Positions 1 to 8,266 of a stretch of 64,000 nucleotides of DNA are shown here, one piece after another (the stretch's first letter is position 1; each line of letters starts with the position of its first letter). A model generated the notes under the pieces. The model made no database searches. It had not been told where the DNA came from and was given only the letters and a program-made list of their open reading frames with translations. The translations under genes were made by a program, and so were the position numbers. Origin of the DNA: Bacillota bacterium (lineage in GTDB: Bacteria > Bacillota > Clostridia > Ch29); NCBI GenBank assembly GCA_013540605.1, contig JABVCK010000027.1:62001-126000 (forward strand). Reading direction: 5' to 3'.

Positions 1-1520
1 AAACTTTTATTCTGAACCTTATTAATTATGGCCTCGGTTGAATTATTTGTAAACACTTTAAGCCATGCTTCCCATATAAAATTGAGTTCAGAATACATTA
101 AATTATCCCCAAATGGAGGATCAGTGAAAATATAATCCACAGAATCATCTTTTATGTTGCTTAAATCTTTACATGAGCCACATGAAACTACAGCATTGTT
201 ATCTTTAAGCATTAAGGCAAATGCTTTTTTAAAATCGTCAATTTTACCACGAAATACTTTAAATACATTAGTTTCTGCAACTAATGAGGCAACATACAAA
301 GTACCACTAACAGGACCATTACCTCTATTCCCAAGATTATATCTTGCCAGTTTGGAGCAAAGTGTAACCGCTACTGATTGGAACACTAATAGGGCTTTGT
401 GATAATCCCTCATTTTTTGACATAAAGCTGATAAAATAATAAGATTTCGTTTTGTATAAAAATGATGTACATTGCTAAATCCATGCGATGTAATTGGCTG
501 CTGGGTATTATATCCATTTGGCAATTCTGCTATTGGAACGAATGTCTTAAAATCCATCTCCTCAATTTTCTTAAGGACCTCAAAATCAAATTCATCTGGC
601 TTCTTCATGTATCTCTTTCTTCCTACAAAATAGTAGATAAGCACTGGCACTTGTTTTGCTTGTCTTATGGTTCTATTTAATAATGAATCATAAACAGTTA
701 TAAAGGCTTTTTCAGAATTATTTTTTGTTATACCTACACCACAATGGGGACAGGCGAGTTCTTCTTTTATACTATTTTCTTCTTTATTAATTGCATTTTC
801 CCAATATACTATCTCCTGGCTACAATTATGGCATATAAATACATCTGACCACACAGTATAATTTATTTTACCTTTAACTTGTTTTCCTGTAATCTCTTTT
901 TGCGGTTCACCTTTTATAGTGTGAATTGTTTCATACATCCACCCATATTCTTTTTCAATTTCGTCAATAATACGAACTATTTGGCTCTCAAATACTTGCA
1001 AATCAACAAGGGAATTATAATTATATGCAATAAATGTTGCTGCAGGAGAAAGATCATTAAGAATTGCACGTCTTGCTCCCCATTCGATTACTTTACTGTC
1101 CTTTTTAAATTCTTCCTCAACACTAATACCAAACACAGCATCAGGTTTGCTGCACATTCCAGCAGCTACACCCGTCATACCTGTACCACAAAAACCATCA
1201 AATACAATATCTCCTGGTTTTGTATAATGTAATATATATCTCATTATAGCTTTATGTGGTACTTTTGTATGGTAAGAATGGGCATTATAAATTGGATCAT
1301 TTTTCCCTTCACTCACATCTGCCGTATATGGTTCTACATTATAATCATCATTCTCTTCATCATATGGCTTTCCATTCTTCTCAATAAACTCATTTATAAA
1401 TGGGTTTGGACACGCCGTATAATACGGCGGATCCGACAGTTCAATAATATCTTCATCCTTGCCAATAGGAAATCCCTCTATATCTCTTACTTTGTCTAAA
1501 ATCTCTTTCGTGAGTTCCAT
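1..1520 (-). CDS. pglXI: BREX-3 adenine-specific DNA methyltransferase PglXI (partial)
   Basis: About 506 N-terminal codons are visible; the C-terminus lies beyond the left edge. The start ATG at 1518-1520 follows GGAGGAAGCGAT. Reading from it, the protein has an early DPPYYTACPNPF motif, a SAM-binding motif FDGFCGTGMTG near residue 110, two CxxC pairs of a zinc-ribbon insert (CHNC, CPHC) and a catalytic-type motif DPPFGDNLMYSE near the visible end. This is the layout of the DUF1156-type BREX-3 methylases, which mark host DNA so that BREX spares it. It lies 13 bp downstream of brxC in the same operon, which supports the call. It is AT-rich compared with the glm and met genes. The family is confident; the modified site cannot be read from sequence. 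Confidence 0.85.
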   Translation of the reverse strand, partial: MELTKEILDKVRDIEGFPIGKDEDIIELSDPPYYTACPNPFINEFIEKNGKPYDEENDDYNVEPYTADVSEGKNDPIYNAHSYHTKVPHKAIMRYILHYTKPGDIVFDGFCGTGMTGVAAGMCSKPDAVFGISVEEEFKKDSKVIEWGARRAILNDLSPAATFIAYNYNSLVDLQVFESQIVRIIDEIEKEYGWMYETIHTIKGEPQKEITGKQVKGKINYTVWSDVFICHNCSQEIVYWENAINKEENSIKEELACPHCGVGITKNNSEKAFITVYDSLLNRTIRQAKQVPVLIYYFVGRKRYMKKPDEFDFEVLKKIEEMDFKTFVPIAELPNGYNTQQPITSHGFSNVHHFYTKRNLIILSALCQKMRDYHKALLVFQSVAVTLCSKLARYNLGNRGNGPVSGTLYVASLVAETNVFKVFRGKIDDFKKAFALMLKDNNAVVSCGSCKDLSNIKDDSVDYIFTDPPFGDNLMYSELNFIWEAWLKVFTNNSTEAIINKVQNKS

Positions 1521-1533
1521 ATCGCTTCCTCCG

Positions 1534-4500
1534 TCATTTCAATATGATCCTAACTTTGCTTTCATCTTTACCCTTCGTTAGTTCACGGACATACTTCTCA
1601 AATCTCGTCCTGATATCCTCTACAGTGACAGGACCATCTCCCGATATTGCTTTTTTCATATCCTCAACAAGCACTTCAACCTTTTCAAGTCCCTTCATCA
1701 AAGTGTTTACGCCAGATATGAAATTGCCGTCAATAGCGTCAGGCAATCTCCTCGTCTCAAGCAGTTTATTTATGACATTTTGTTGCTCTGATTTGAGGAA
1801 GGCAATATTCTCCTTCACCATTGGATCCTCAACACTGGTGACAATAATTTCTGTCCACTCTTTATATATCCTGTCAATGTCGTCTTCGATGCCATCTAAA
1901 ACCCCGTGGACAGGCTGATTATTCTCTGAAGGATTAAACTGGCAGTGAGGACACATAAATTTACCTTCCATATCTTGCTGGGTAAGATTATAACAAGTTC
2001 GGAGCCGTGAAATTTTTTCTTGGATTCCGTTTAGCTTGACTACTGGAAGTATGTCATCTATAGCAGTGAGCTTCTTAAGATTGTTAAACTCTTTACTTTG
2101 CATAACTTTTTTCTTTGCATTGTCCCCGTTTAAATCAAGTCTGTGCTTCTTATGAAGCTCCATATAGACATTTCTATATTCATCTTTCAGACCCGATAAT
2201 TCGCTATTGAACACCCGAATAAAATCTTCATCAATAGTATCAAGGTTCTTTAAGGCTGTTTCCAGCTTCAGCTTCAAAGCATTTACCTTTTCAACCCATG
2301 CCTGATCCTTTAATACGATTTCTGCTCCAGACAGATACGTTGTATTAGCCTCAATCTTGGATTTTAAATCCTTTATCTTATCAATATCGGCAATTAACTT
2401 TAAGGCAGTTCCTTGTTTATCAATTTCTTCCTCTGTGTATCTAAAATTCTTCAGCTTCGCCTGGGTGTTGAAAATTTTTAAGCCGTCAAGGAAGTTCTTG
2501 AATTCTTTGATACTTTCTTTATAGCTATCAACTTTATAGGATTCCATTGAAGATTTTCCCCAAACGGATATATCCCCGTTCAAGAAAAGAACGGCTTTTA
2601 AAGCCTTATCAATGTATTCATCAACTTTTACAAGCATACTTGCTACGGCAGCATCCCTTGTATTTGCCGTAACAATGGCTCCAGGTGCCAATCCCAGCAT
2701 TTCAAACAGCTTCTTTAATACATCTAAAGGAATATCCTTGGGTTTGCTACAGTGCTTAAAGTCCATTAGATTTGCTGTGTTTTCAGCAGCCAGTTCTTTA
2801 AGCATAGTGGCAGTAAACTCTTTCCCGCCTGCTGTCAATGTAATATCACCGTTATATACCAATGCAGACAAAATCAGTGCAACCCAGATAGGCTCCAGCT
2901 TAAACTTTGAATCATATTCCACTTCTTCATTAATTCTTACAATAATGTCTGACCTGTTCAAGACCTTGCCTTGCGGCAGTTTGTTGATCAAGTCAATAAA
3001 ATATCTGGCATAGTTTGAGCTTTTTGGAGAGATGGTATCTCCCTCTAATAACTGGAAGGAGTCAAGCAATTTTGCACCTGTATCGGTCTTCTTGCCTGCA
3101 ATATAATCCAGGCCGTTCCTGAAAACCTGGTTGATATTGTTAGATGTCACCGTAAGTAAAAACTTCGGATATTCTCTATACAGGTCAGAAAACCATACAT
3201 TCAGACAAGTAGAAGAAGCCATATCTACCTGCTCCTTCAATGTCCTGTCACCAAGCCTTCTTCCTTTGATCCAGGTCAATATGCTTCTGCTTTCTCCCTT
3301 ATATCTGACACTAAAGCATTGGTTAATATTCTGCCGTATCCATTTGATAGCAGATTTCTGATACTCTTCAGCTTTTTTAATATAAGCAGCTTTGCTTTCA
3401 CTTGAAGATATTTCCGCCATTGAAAGAGCAGCTGTATACATTTTTATAGCATACTTGATTTCTTCATTGGAGCCATCAAACTCAAAGAATACTTCATCTT
3501 CTTTCTTATCATCTTTTAACTCTACATTTCCATAAGGAGGCAGAAAGTATATATAGAAGTCTCTCGGAGGCTGTGTGGTTGACCTTTCCTTCGGATCGCC
3601 CATAAAAAGGTATCCGAACCTTGTAATATTCTTTTCTTCCCACAGCAGCTCATATTCCCATATTTTAAATCCCGTTCTATACTCTGGAGCGTTCCATTCC
3701 AACGTTTTGAGAATTAGCCCGTAATAGTATTCATTCAGCCTGTCATCATCGAGAATGTCGGCCTTCTGTTGTATTTTAGCGTTATAGTCAATATCCTTCT
3801 TCAAATCAAGGTAATATTGCTCATTCTCCTGATTATACTCAATAAATTGCCCACTGACAGTGTTGGAGATTTCTCTCATTACAGTCTCAATCGTTGTGAT
3901 AAGAAAATCTTCTTCCTTCTCTGGAAGCAAAGGATCATATATACACAAATCGTCCTTCATATTTTGAACAGTAATGCCCAAAGGAGCATTGATATTACCC
4001 GTAGTTAGCCTGTGAACACTTAAGGCATAAATGATCCTCAAAGCAATAGGCTTGTATTTTGGTTTGGTAAAGGAATGCTGAATAATCCCTTCCAAAATGC
4101 CGCTCTTATCGATAACATCCTTAACATCGGTTTCAGTTCTCTTTGAAGGACTGTTTTTTATGTATGACCAATAAGCATCGTAGGAAACAAGCCCAGGCTC
4201 TTCGTTTGGTACTTCGCTATCAAGCATTTCCTTTATGGTGAGTGTTATGGTCTTTAATACCTCTCTTTTTTCGGCTATGTATACCTTTTCAAAGGTTTCA
4301 AGATACGCTGGATGTATTGGGTAGAGGTTAACATACTCCTCAATCCTGTCAGCCATGTTTTTATACATCGGGCTGAATTTCTGAAGGTGTTCTCTTATCC
4401 AGGCTTTCTGCTCATTATTTTTTTGCAGTAATCTTTGAGAGACAACGAAAGAAATGTCCTCTCTTCTGATAATGATCTGTTCAAATCTATCCTTAACTTT

Positions 4501-5205
4501 TAATATAGTTTTCGCAACAAAAGAAAATGCAGGATTATCAAATAAAGTTTCCTGAACACCAGCCATAAATCTGATGCGAGTGTTCTTGCTTACCTCTCCT
4601 ATTTCCCTTAAAAAACCCAAGTCGAGCTTAATCTCTAATTCCTTTCTACTTCCAAGGTAGTCTAAAAGCTCGTCAACAACAATAAGATAGCCCTTATCTG
4701 GGTACTTTTCTTCAAACAGTCCCATCATTTCAACAAGATACTGCTTATTATCAGTAACTTCTTCAAGTGGCGGGAATTTATAGTCAATCCCTCTTTGCTT
4801 GAGGTCGCTCTCCATCTTTCTTACGATGATGTCCCTCAAATTCATCTTTGAAGCACCAATCTCGAATCTCAATACCTCAAACCTGCCTGCAATGGACTTT
4901 GCGTGTTCTTTAAACCTGTCATGCTTTATATATTCCAGTAATGCTGCATCTTCCGCTATGGTTGACAATACAGACATCAAGTGAGATTTACCTGTTCCGT
5001 AGTTACCAACAATGAATATTCCTTTATTGTCAATGGTCTGTTCAAATTGCAATTGGGGGATGACAACTCCGATAAGGCTTTCAGCCATACTATCAGACAT
5101 TACATATGTTTTAACGAGCCTTTCAGCTTCACCTTTGGAATCTGCATCTTTCAGCTTAACCACTGTTTCAATTGGGTCAAACTGTACTAATTGGCGGTAT
5201 TTCAT
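1534..5205 (-). CDS. brxC: BREX-3 large P-loop ATPase BrxC (DUF6079/DUF499-like)
   Basis: A 1223-residue protein with Walker A GNYGTGKSH near residue 67, a Walker B-like stretch ending VVDELLDYL near residue 180, and a late CPHC zinc-binding pair near residue 1070. Size and motifs match the large ATPases (BrxC/PglY) that are core parts of BREX defence. In BREX-3 the order is brxF-brxC-pglXI-brxHII-pglZ-brxA, and here it lies directly between brxF and pglXI. The ATG is 1 bp after the brxF stop, with GAGGAG 8 nt upstream inside the end of brxF, so the two are translationally linked. The biochemical role of BrxC in BREX is not settled. The remaining genes should lie left of the window. Confidence 0.88.
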   Translation of the reverse strand: MKYRQLVQFDPIETVVKLKDADSKGEAERLVKTYVMSDSMAESLIGVVIPQLQFEQTIDNKGIFIVGNYGTGKSHLMSVLSTIAEDAALLEYIKHDRFKEHAKSIAGRFEVLRFEIGASKMNLRDIIVRKMESDLKQRGIDYKFPPLEEVTDNKQYLVEMMGLFEEKYPDKGYLIVVDELLDYLGSRKELEIKLDLGFLREIGEVSKNTRIRFMAGVQETLFDNPAFSFVAKTILKVKDRFEQIIIRREDISFVVSQRLLQKNNEQKAWIREHLQKFSPMYKNMADRIEEYVNLYPIHPAYLETFEKVYIAEKREVLKTITLTIKEMLDSEVPNEEPGLVSYDAYWSYIKNSPSKRTETDVKDVIDKSGILEGIIQHSFTKPKYKPIALRIIYALSVHRLTTGNINAPLGITVQNMKDDLCIYDPLLPEKEEDFLITTIETVMREISNTVSGQFIEYNQENEQYYLDLKKDIDYNAKIQQKADILDDDRLNEYYYGLILKTLEWNAPEYRTGFKIWEYELLWEEKNITRFGYLFMGDPKERSTTQPPRDFYIYFLPPYGNVELKDDKKEDEVFFEFDGSNEEIKYAIKMYTAALSMAEISSSESKAAYIKKAEEYQKSAIKWIRQNINQCFSVRYKGESRSILTWIKGRRLGDRTLKEQVDMASSTCLNVWFSDLYREYPKFLLTVTSNNINQVFRNGLDYIAGKKTDTGAKLLDSFQLLEGDTISPKSSNYARYFIDLINKLPQGKVLNRSDIIVRINEEVEYDSKFKLEPIWVALILSALVYNGDITLTAGGKEFTATMLKELAAENTANLMDFKHCSKPKDIPLDVLKKLFEMLGLAPGAIVTANTRDAAVASMLVKVDEYIDKALKAVLFLNGDISVWGKSSMESYKVDSYKESIKEFKNFLDGLKIFNTQAKLKNFRYTEEEIDKQGTALKLIADIDKIKDLKSKIEANTTYLSGAEIVLKDQAWVEKVNALKLKLETALKNLDTIDEDFIRVFNSELSGLKDEYRNVYMELHKKHRLDLNGDNAKKKVMQSKEFNNLKKLTAIDDILPVVKLNGIQEKISRLRTCYNLTQQDMEGKFMCPHCQFNPSENNQPVHGVLDGIEDDIDRIYKEWTEIIVTSVEDPMVKENIAFLKSEQQNVINKLLETRRLPDAIDGNFISGVNTLMKGLEKVEVLVEDMKKAISGDGPVTVEDIRTRFEKYVRELTKGKDESKVRIILK

Positions 5206-5206
5206 T

Positions 5207-5683
5207 CTACAAACTCCTCTCCATGTTTATATATAAACACTCTAATTCATCAACATTGTATCTTACATAGTCTTCATGCCAGGGTTCAGCATAAGTCAGG
5301 TATCCGTCCTTTATGCTGCCTTGCCATGCAGCAATCGTCTTTCGGTATTTCCCAATGTTTTTCAATATACTTAAGGGTTCTACCTGAAGGTGCTTTGAGA
5401 ATATAATTTCAATGTTATCCAATACCAAAAAGTCTCCTGGATTGTCTCTTATTATATCGTCAATAAAATCCTGTACATAATAGCCTCTCTCTCTAATAGG
5501 CACATCTTTTAACTTTTCAGATAACGCTAAATTCAAATTCACATATCTATAAGCATTATCGCTGCATATTTCATTTATTACACTGGTTTTGCCATTTCCA
5601 CTTGCACCAACCAGTAAAAGCAATTTATAATATTTATCAGATAAGGAACGGGCTATTTTTTTCACTTCATTAGCAACAATCAT
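5207..5683 (-). CDS. brxF: BREX-3 small P-loop protein BrxF
   Basis: A 158-residue ATPase-like protein with Walker A GASGNGKTS near residue 26 and a Walker B-like FLVLDNIEII near residue 85. Small size, one P-loop domain and position as first gene before brxC are diagnostic of BrxF, the hallmark of type 3 BREX. The ATG at 5681-5683 follows AGGTGAG. An extended -10 promoter lies about 45 bp upstream, so this appears to be the first gene of the operon. The gene is AT-rich, consistent with acquisition by transfer. Its exact function in BREX is not known. Confidence 0.85.
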   Translation of the reverse strand: MIVANEVKKIARSLSDKYYKLLLLVGASGNGKTSVINEICSDNAYRYVNLNLALSEKLKDVPIRERGYYVQDFIDDIIRDNPGDFLVLDNIEIIFSKHLQVEPLSILKNIGKYRKTIAAWQGSIKDGYLTYAEPWHEDYVRYNVDELECLYINMERSL

Positions 5684-5727
5684 CTATCTCACCTTTTATC
5701 TCATGTTTTTGGACACACTTACTTTTC

Positions 5728-5736
5728 ATTATAACA
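5728..5736 (-). promoter_or_regulatory. Extended -10 promoter of the BREX operon
   Basis: On the minus strand the sequence reads TGTTATAAT, a perfect TATAAT with the TG extension, 45 bp before the brxF start. No good -35 box is visible at 17 bp (ACCTCT), which is typical of extended -10 promoters. Confidence 0.5.
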
Positions 5737-5797
5737 CAATTCAGGACCAGAGAGGTGCATAAAAGTACATAAATTACCATTTCGCTTTTTATGACAT

Positions 5798-5812
5798 TTC
5801 CTGACTTTAGGA
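5798..5812 (+). repeat. Left terminal inverted repeat of the IS
   Basis: TTCCTGACTTTAGGA, the inverted partner of 7826-7840 with one mismatch. The match continues weakly inward (AAATAA against GAAAAG). Confidence 0.75.
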
Positions 5813-5841
5813 AATAATTGCCAATAACAACGAATAGTACC

Positions 5842-5882
5842 ACCCGAGAATGCTGAATCTATCAGGTTTCCCGGGTTTTTTT
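5842..5882 (+). terminator. Terminator-like hairpin inside the IS left end
   Basis: ACCCGAGAA (5842-5850) can pair with TTCCCGGGT (5868-5876) with one mismatch, followed by a run of seven T. It lies between the left repeat and the transposase promoter region, so it could block transcription entering the IS from outside. Confidence 0.5.
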
Positions 5883-5992
5883 GATGCAAAATTTATCTCA
5901 ATATTTTGTCCTGTTATTTCCTGTTATATTGTTGATTTTTGGTGCCGAAATGATACAATGAGTTCAAATAGACAAATACGCAGGAGGGTTTT

Positions 5993-7753
5993 ATGTACGT
6001 TGCCATCACAGGCTCAGGAAAAGCCCGGGTCATCCAGTTCCGGGAAGATACCCGCATCCCGGGCACCAAGAAAAAGAAAACCCGGGTCGTCAAAACCCTG
6101 GGCAATTACGAGCGGATGCTGACCGAAGACCCGGATATCATAGCGAAACTAAAAAAAGAGGCCGCCCGGATCACGAAGGAACAAAAACTATCCAGGGCAC
6201 CCCTGTCACTTCAGGTTCCGGTGGCGGACATCACCCTACCTGAGGACGTTGTCCCCTCTTATGCTTTCGGCCATGCCCTGGTGAAACAACTGTGGAACCA
6301 CATGGCACTGGATGAGTTTTTCATTCAAAACTGCGGCAAACGTAATGCCCAAGCCGTGGCCCAGGCCCTTTATTACCTGGCCGCCCACCGCTGTGCCAGT
6401 CCCACAAGCATCCATGCCGGTGCATCCGAACAGCACCGCTATGCCGGCATTCAACCTTTGGGTCTGGATCTTTTTTATGATGTACTGGATGTCCTGGCGG
6501 ATCAAAAAGAGGCTCTGATTGGACATCTGTGCACCTTCTTCGAAAAGAAGACCGACCGCCACAGCACGGAAGCCTACTATGACGTCACAACGTATGCATT
6601 TGAGAGTACCCGTTGGGGGGAACTGAGAATGTTCGGCTTTTCAAAGGATCACAAAAATAACGAGGTGCAGGTGGTCATGGGCCTGTTGCTAGATAATAAT
6701 GGCATTCCCATTACCTATGAACTGTTTCCTGGAAACACGGTGGACCAGAGCACGCTAAGAAAGTCTGTTGAAAATCTCAGGAACCTGTATCGCTTGGACA
6801 GGATTACCGTGGTGGCCGACAGGGGTCTCAACAGCGGAAGCAATCTGGAATACCTCATTGGAGAAGGTTATGACTTTGTAATCAGTTACACGCTTAAACG
6901 GTCTCCAGAAGCCTTTAAGGAACTGGTCTGGCAGGAAGAAGACTGGCAGGATGTGGTGGATCCGGAGACCGGGGAAGTGACGTTTCGGTCGAAGATTGTT
7001 CGGCAGAATATTGAGATCAAAGTCCCGGTTGCGCCGGAAGAAAACAAGGAAAACAAAAAGAGAGGGCGACCCAGAAAGTACAGGACCGAAGAGATTCCGG
7101 TGAACATCCATCTGACCTGGTCTGCAAAGCGGGCAGCCAAGGACCGGTCTGACCGGGAACGCATGATTGAGCGGCTGAAGAAGCGGTTGGATAAACCATA
7201 TCAGCTGAAAGCCGCAATCAGGCGGGGCTGCAATCAGTATTTGCAGATGGATCTGGACTCCGAAAACTGGACTATTGATGAAGAGAAAATCCAGGCTGCT
7301 GCCCGGTATGACGGCTACTACGCAGTCATCACGAATCATCTTGCTCTGGGTACAGAGCAGGTCAGCACTATCTACAGAGGGCTATGGAAGATTGAGGAAA
7401 GTTTCCGGGTTCTAAAGACCGATTTACGAGCTCGCCCGGTCTTTGTATGGACCGACGACCACATTCACGGTCATTTTGCAATATGCTTCATCAGTCTGTG
7501 TATGTTGCGATATGCTCAATACATCCTGGAAACGCAGAAGAATATCAGTGTCTCGGCGGCCCGGATTATGGAAGCGATAAGGGAACCCCTGGTTCTGGTG
7601 CAGGGCGATTTTCCAAACAACATTGTGACACCAACAAGGATCACACAAACTTATCTGGATTTGGCAGAGACCCTCAAGCAACCATTGCTCAAAAGCAATA
7701 TGACCCTCACGCATTCCGGGCAAGCACAAAACTGGATTTATCCGTCAACTTAA
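5993..7753 (+). CDS. IS1634-family transposase (DDE)
   Basis: A 586-residue transposase whose DDE motifs are visible: YYDVTTYAFES (first Asp, near residue 200), VVADRGLNSGSN (second Asp, near 277) and GLWKIEESFRVLKT (Glu, near 465). The long insert between the second Asp and the Glu carries a basic KKRGRPRKYR stretch. This matches full-length IS1634-family enzymes of the IS4-type superfamily. The ATG follows CAGGAGGGTTTT. No frameshift or stop interrupts it, so the element is probably competent to move. It is the only gene of the IS and is followed by a strong hairpin terminator. Confidence 0.9.
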   Translation: MYVAITGSGKARVIQFREDTRIPGTKKKKTRVVKTLGNYERMLTEDPDIIAKLKKEAARITKEQKLSRAPLSLQVPVADITLPEDVVPSYAFGHALVKQLWNHMALDEFFIQNCGKRNAQAVAQALYYLAAHRCASPTSIHAGASEQHRYAGIQPLGLDLFYDVLDVLADQKEALIGHLCTFFEKKTDRHSTEAYYDVTTYAFESTRWGELRMFGFSKDHKNNEVQVVMGLLLDNNGIPITYELFPGNTVDQSTLRKSVENLRNLYRLDRITVVADRGLNSGSNLEYLIGEGYDFVISYTLKRSPEAFKELVWQEEDWQDVVDPETGEVTFRSKIVRQNIEIKVPVAPEENKENKKRGRPRKYRTEEIPVNIHLTWSAKRAAKDRSDRERMIERLKKRLDKPYQLKAAIRRGCNQYLQMDLDSENWTIDEEKIQAAARYDGYYAVITNHLALGTEQVSTIYRGLWKIEESFRVLKTDLRARPVFVWTDDHIHGHFAICFISLCMLRYAQYILETQKNISVSAARIMEAIREPLVLVQGDFPNNIVTPTRITQTYLDLAETLKQPLLKSNMTLTHSGQAQNWIYPST

Positions 7754-7770
7754 AAAAATAGGACATTTTT

Positions 7771-7814
7771 AAAAACGCTGAAACGCCTCCACTAAAGGCG
7801 TCACAGCGTTTTTT
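7771..7814 (+). terminator. Terminator after the transposase
   Basis: A stem built from AACGCTG/CAGCGTT (7774-7780 with 7804-7810) and ACGCC/GGCGT (7783-7787 with 7797-7801), followed by a T-run, just inside the right inverted repeat. Confidence 0.8.
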
Positions 7815-7825
7815 GCACTCTTTTC

Positions 7826-7840
7826 TCCTAAACTCAGGAA
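7826..7840 (-). repeat. Right terminal inverted repeat of the IS
   Basis: Read on the minus strand: TTCCTGAGTTTAGGA, matching the left repeat with one mismatch. The first base of the direct repeat beside the Tn7-like element (ATATG) overlaps its last base. Confidence 0.75.
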
Positions 7841-7854
7841 TATGTGTAACCTTA

Positions 7855-8007
7855 AAATAAACTCGTTCCACTCCCCCTCCCTCAAACCCTTGAAAAATCA
7901 ACATTCTATTTCTTTCCAGATAATAAAGTTGCTCCAAAATCCTTATACCTTATCCCCTAATTTCCCCAAATATGGTATCCATTTTAGAGAATAAAGTCGC
8001 TCCAAAA
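7855..8007 (+). repeat. Left-end transposase-site array (3 copies)
   Basis: Copies at 7855-7870 (AAATAAACTCGTTCCA), 7922-7939 (AATAAAGTTGCTCCAAAA) and 7990-8007 (AATAAAGTCGCTCCAAAA), evenly spaced by 67-68 bp on the plus strand. Confidence 0.75.
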
Positions 8008-8172
8008 TTAGGGTGGAAAGGGTCATGGGATAATGGAAAAGTGTCAAGTGGATCTTATCTTTCAAACCCTCTCAACCCTTATCTTTGAAGGCTTTCAGCC
8101 CCTTTTACTTGGTCTTTTATTTATCTCTTTTTCCTTTATCTGAATCCCCTTAATCCTTATTTCTTAAACCAA

Positions 8173-8231
8173 TCCTGGAAGGACTTTATTATCCTTGGAA
8201 CGACTTTATTAGCTTTGGAGCGAGTTTATTT
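8173..8231 (-). repeat. Right-end transposase-site array (3 copies)
   Basis: Copies read on the minus strand at 8231-8214 (AAATAAACTCGCTCCAAA), 8210-8193 (AATAAAGTCGTTCCAAGG) and 8190-8173 (AATAAAGTCCTTCCAGGA), packed at 20-21 bp intervals. Confidence 0.75.
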
Positions 8232-8241
8232 GGGGGATACA

Positions 8242-8266
8242 TATGTGTTAAAAGACCTGTCTGAGC
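8242..8266. other. attTn7-like insertion spacer downstream of glmS
   Basis: The 25 bp separating the right end of the Tn7-like element from the glmS stop codon. It begins with the presumed target duplication. The end of the glmS coding region next to it (ending LAKSVTVE) is the conserved target that Tn7 TnsD recognises. Confidence 0.65.

Larger units (their letters stand above)
5798..7840 (+). mobile_element. Insertion sequence, IS1634 family, apparently intact
   Basis: A 2043-bp element with one transposase gene between imperfect terminal inverted repeats (15 bp, one mismatch: TTCCTGACTTTAGGA at 5798 against TTCCTGAGTTTAGGA read inward from 7840). It carries a terminator-like hairpin inside each end. 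No matching direct repeat is visible in the flanks. IS1634-type elements are known to make target duplications of variable, sometimes very long, size, so absence of a short one is not decisive. Its right end abuts the left end of the Tn7-like element. It splits no recognisable gene. The transposase is clearly richer in GC than the BREX genes beside it. Confidence 0.85.
7845..8241. mobile_element. Tn7-like mini-element (paired ends, no genes) in the attTn7 site
   Basis: A 397-bp segment bounded by inverted ends starting TGTA. The first 26 bases of the two ends align without gaps at 21 positions. Each end carries three copies of a binding-site-like motif (consensus AATAAAGTCGCTCCAAAA) oriented inward. 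On the left they are spaced 67-68 bp apart, on the right 20-21 bp apart. Spread left sites and packed right sites is the arrangement of TnsB sites in Tn7. The tightly packed (right) end faces glmS, with 25 bp between it and the glmS stop, as for Tn7 at attTn7. ATATG lies before the left end and an ATATG at 8241-8245 overlaps the last base of the right end, a 5-bp target duplication apart from a 1-bp offset. No reading frame with homology lies inside, so it must be non-autonomous or a deletion relic. Confidence 0.75.

Noticed and set aside
5684-5797. Tn7-like end left of the IS (BREX as direct cargo)
   Set aside because: No copy of the AATAAAGTCGCTCCAAAA motif and no TGT/ACA end were found between brxF and the IS.
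6236-7339. Long antisense reading frames inside the transposase gene
   Set aside because: They are opposite-strand shadows of a GC-rich coding region and show no motifs or start signals.
5780-7860. Target-site duplication of the IS1634 element
   Set aside because: The flanks (TTATGACAT on the left, TATGTGTAAC on the right) share only trivial similarity, so no duplication is claimed.
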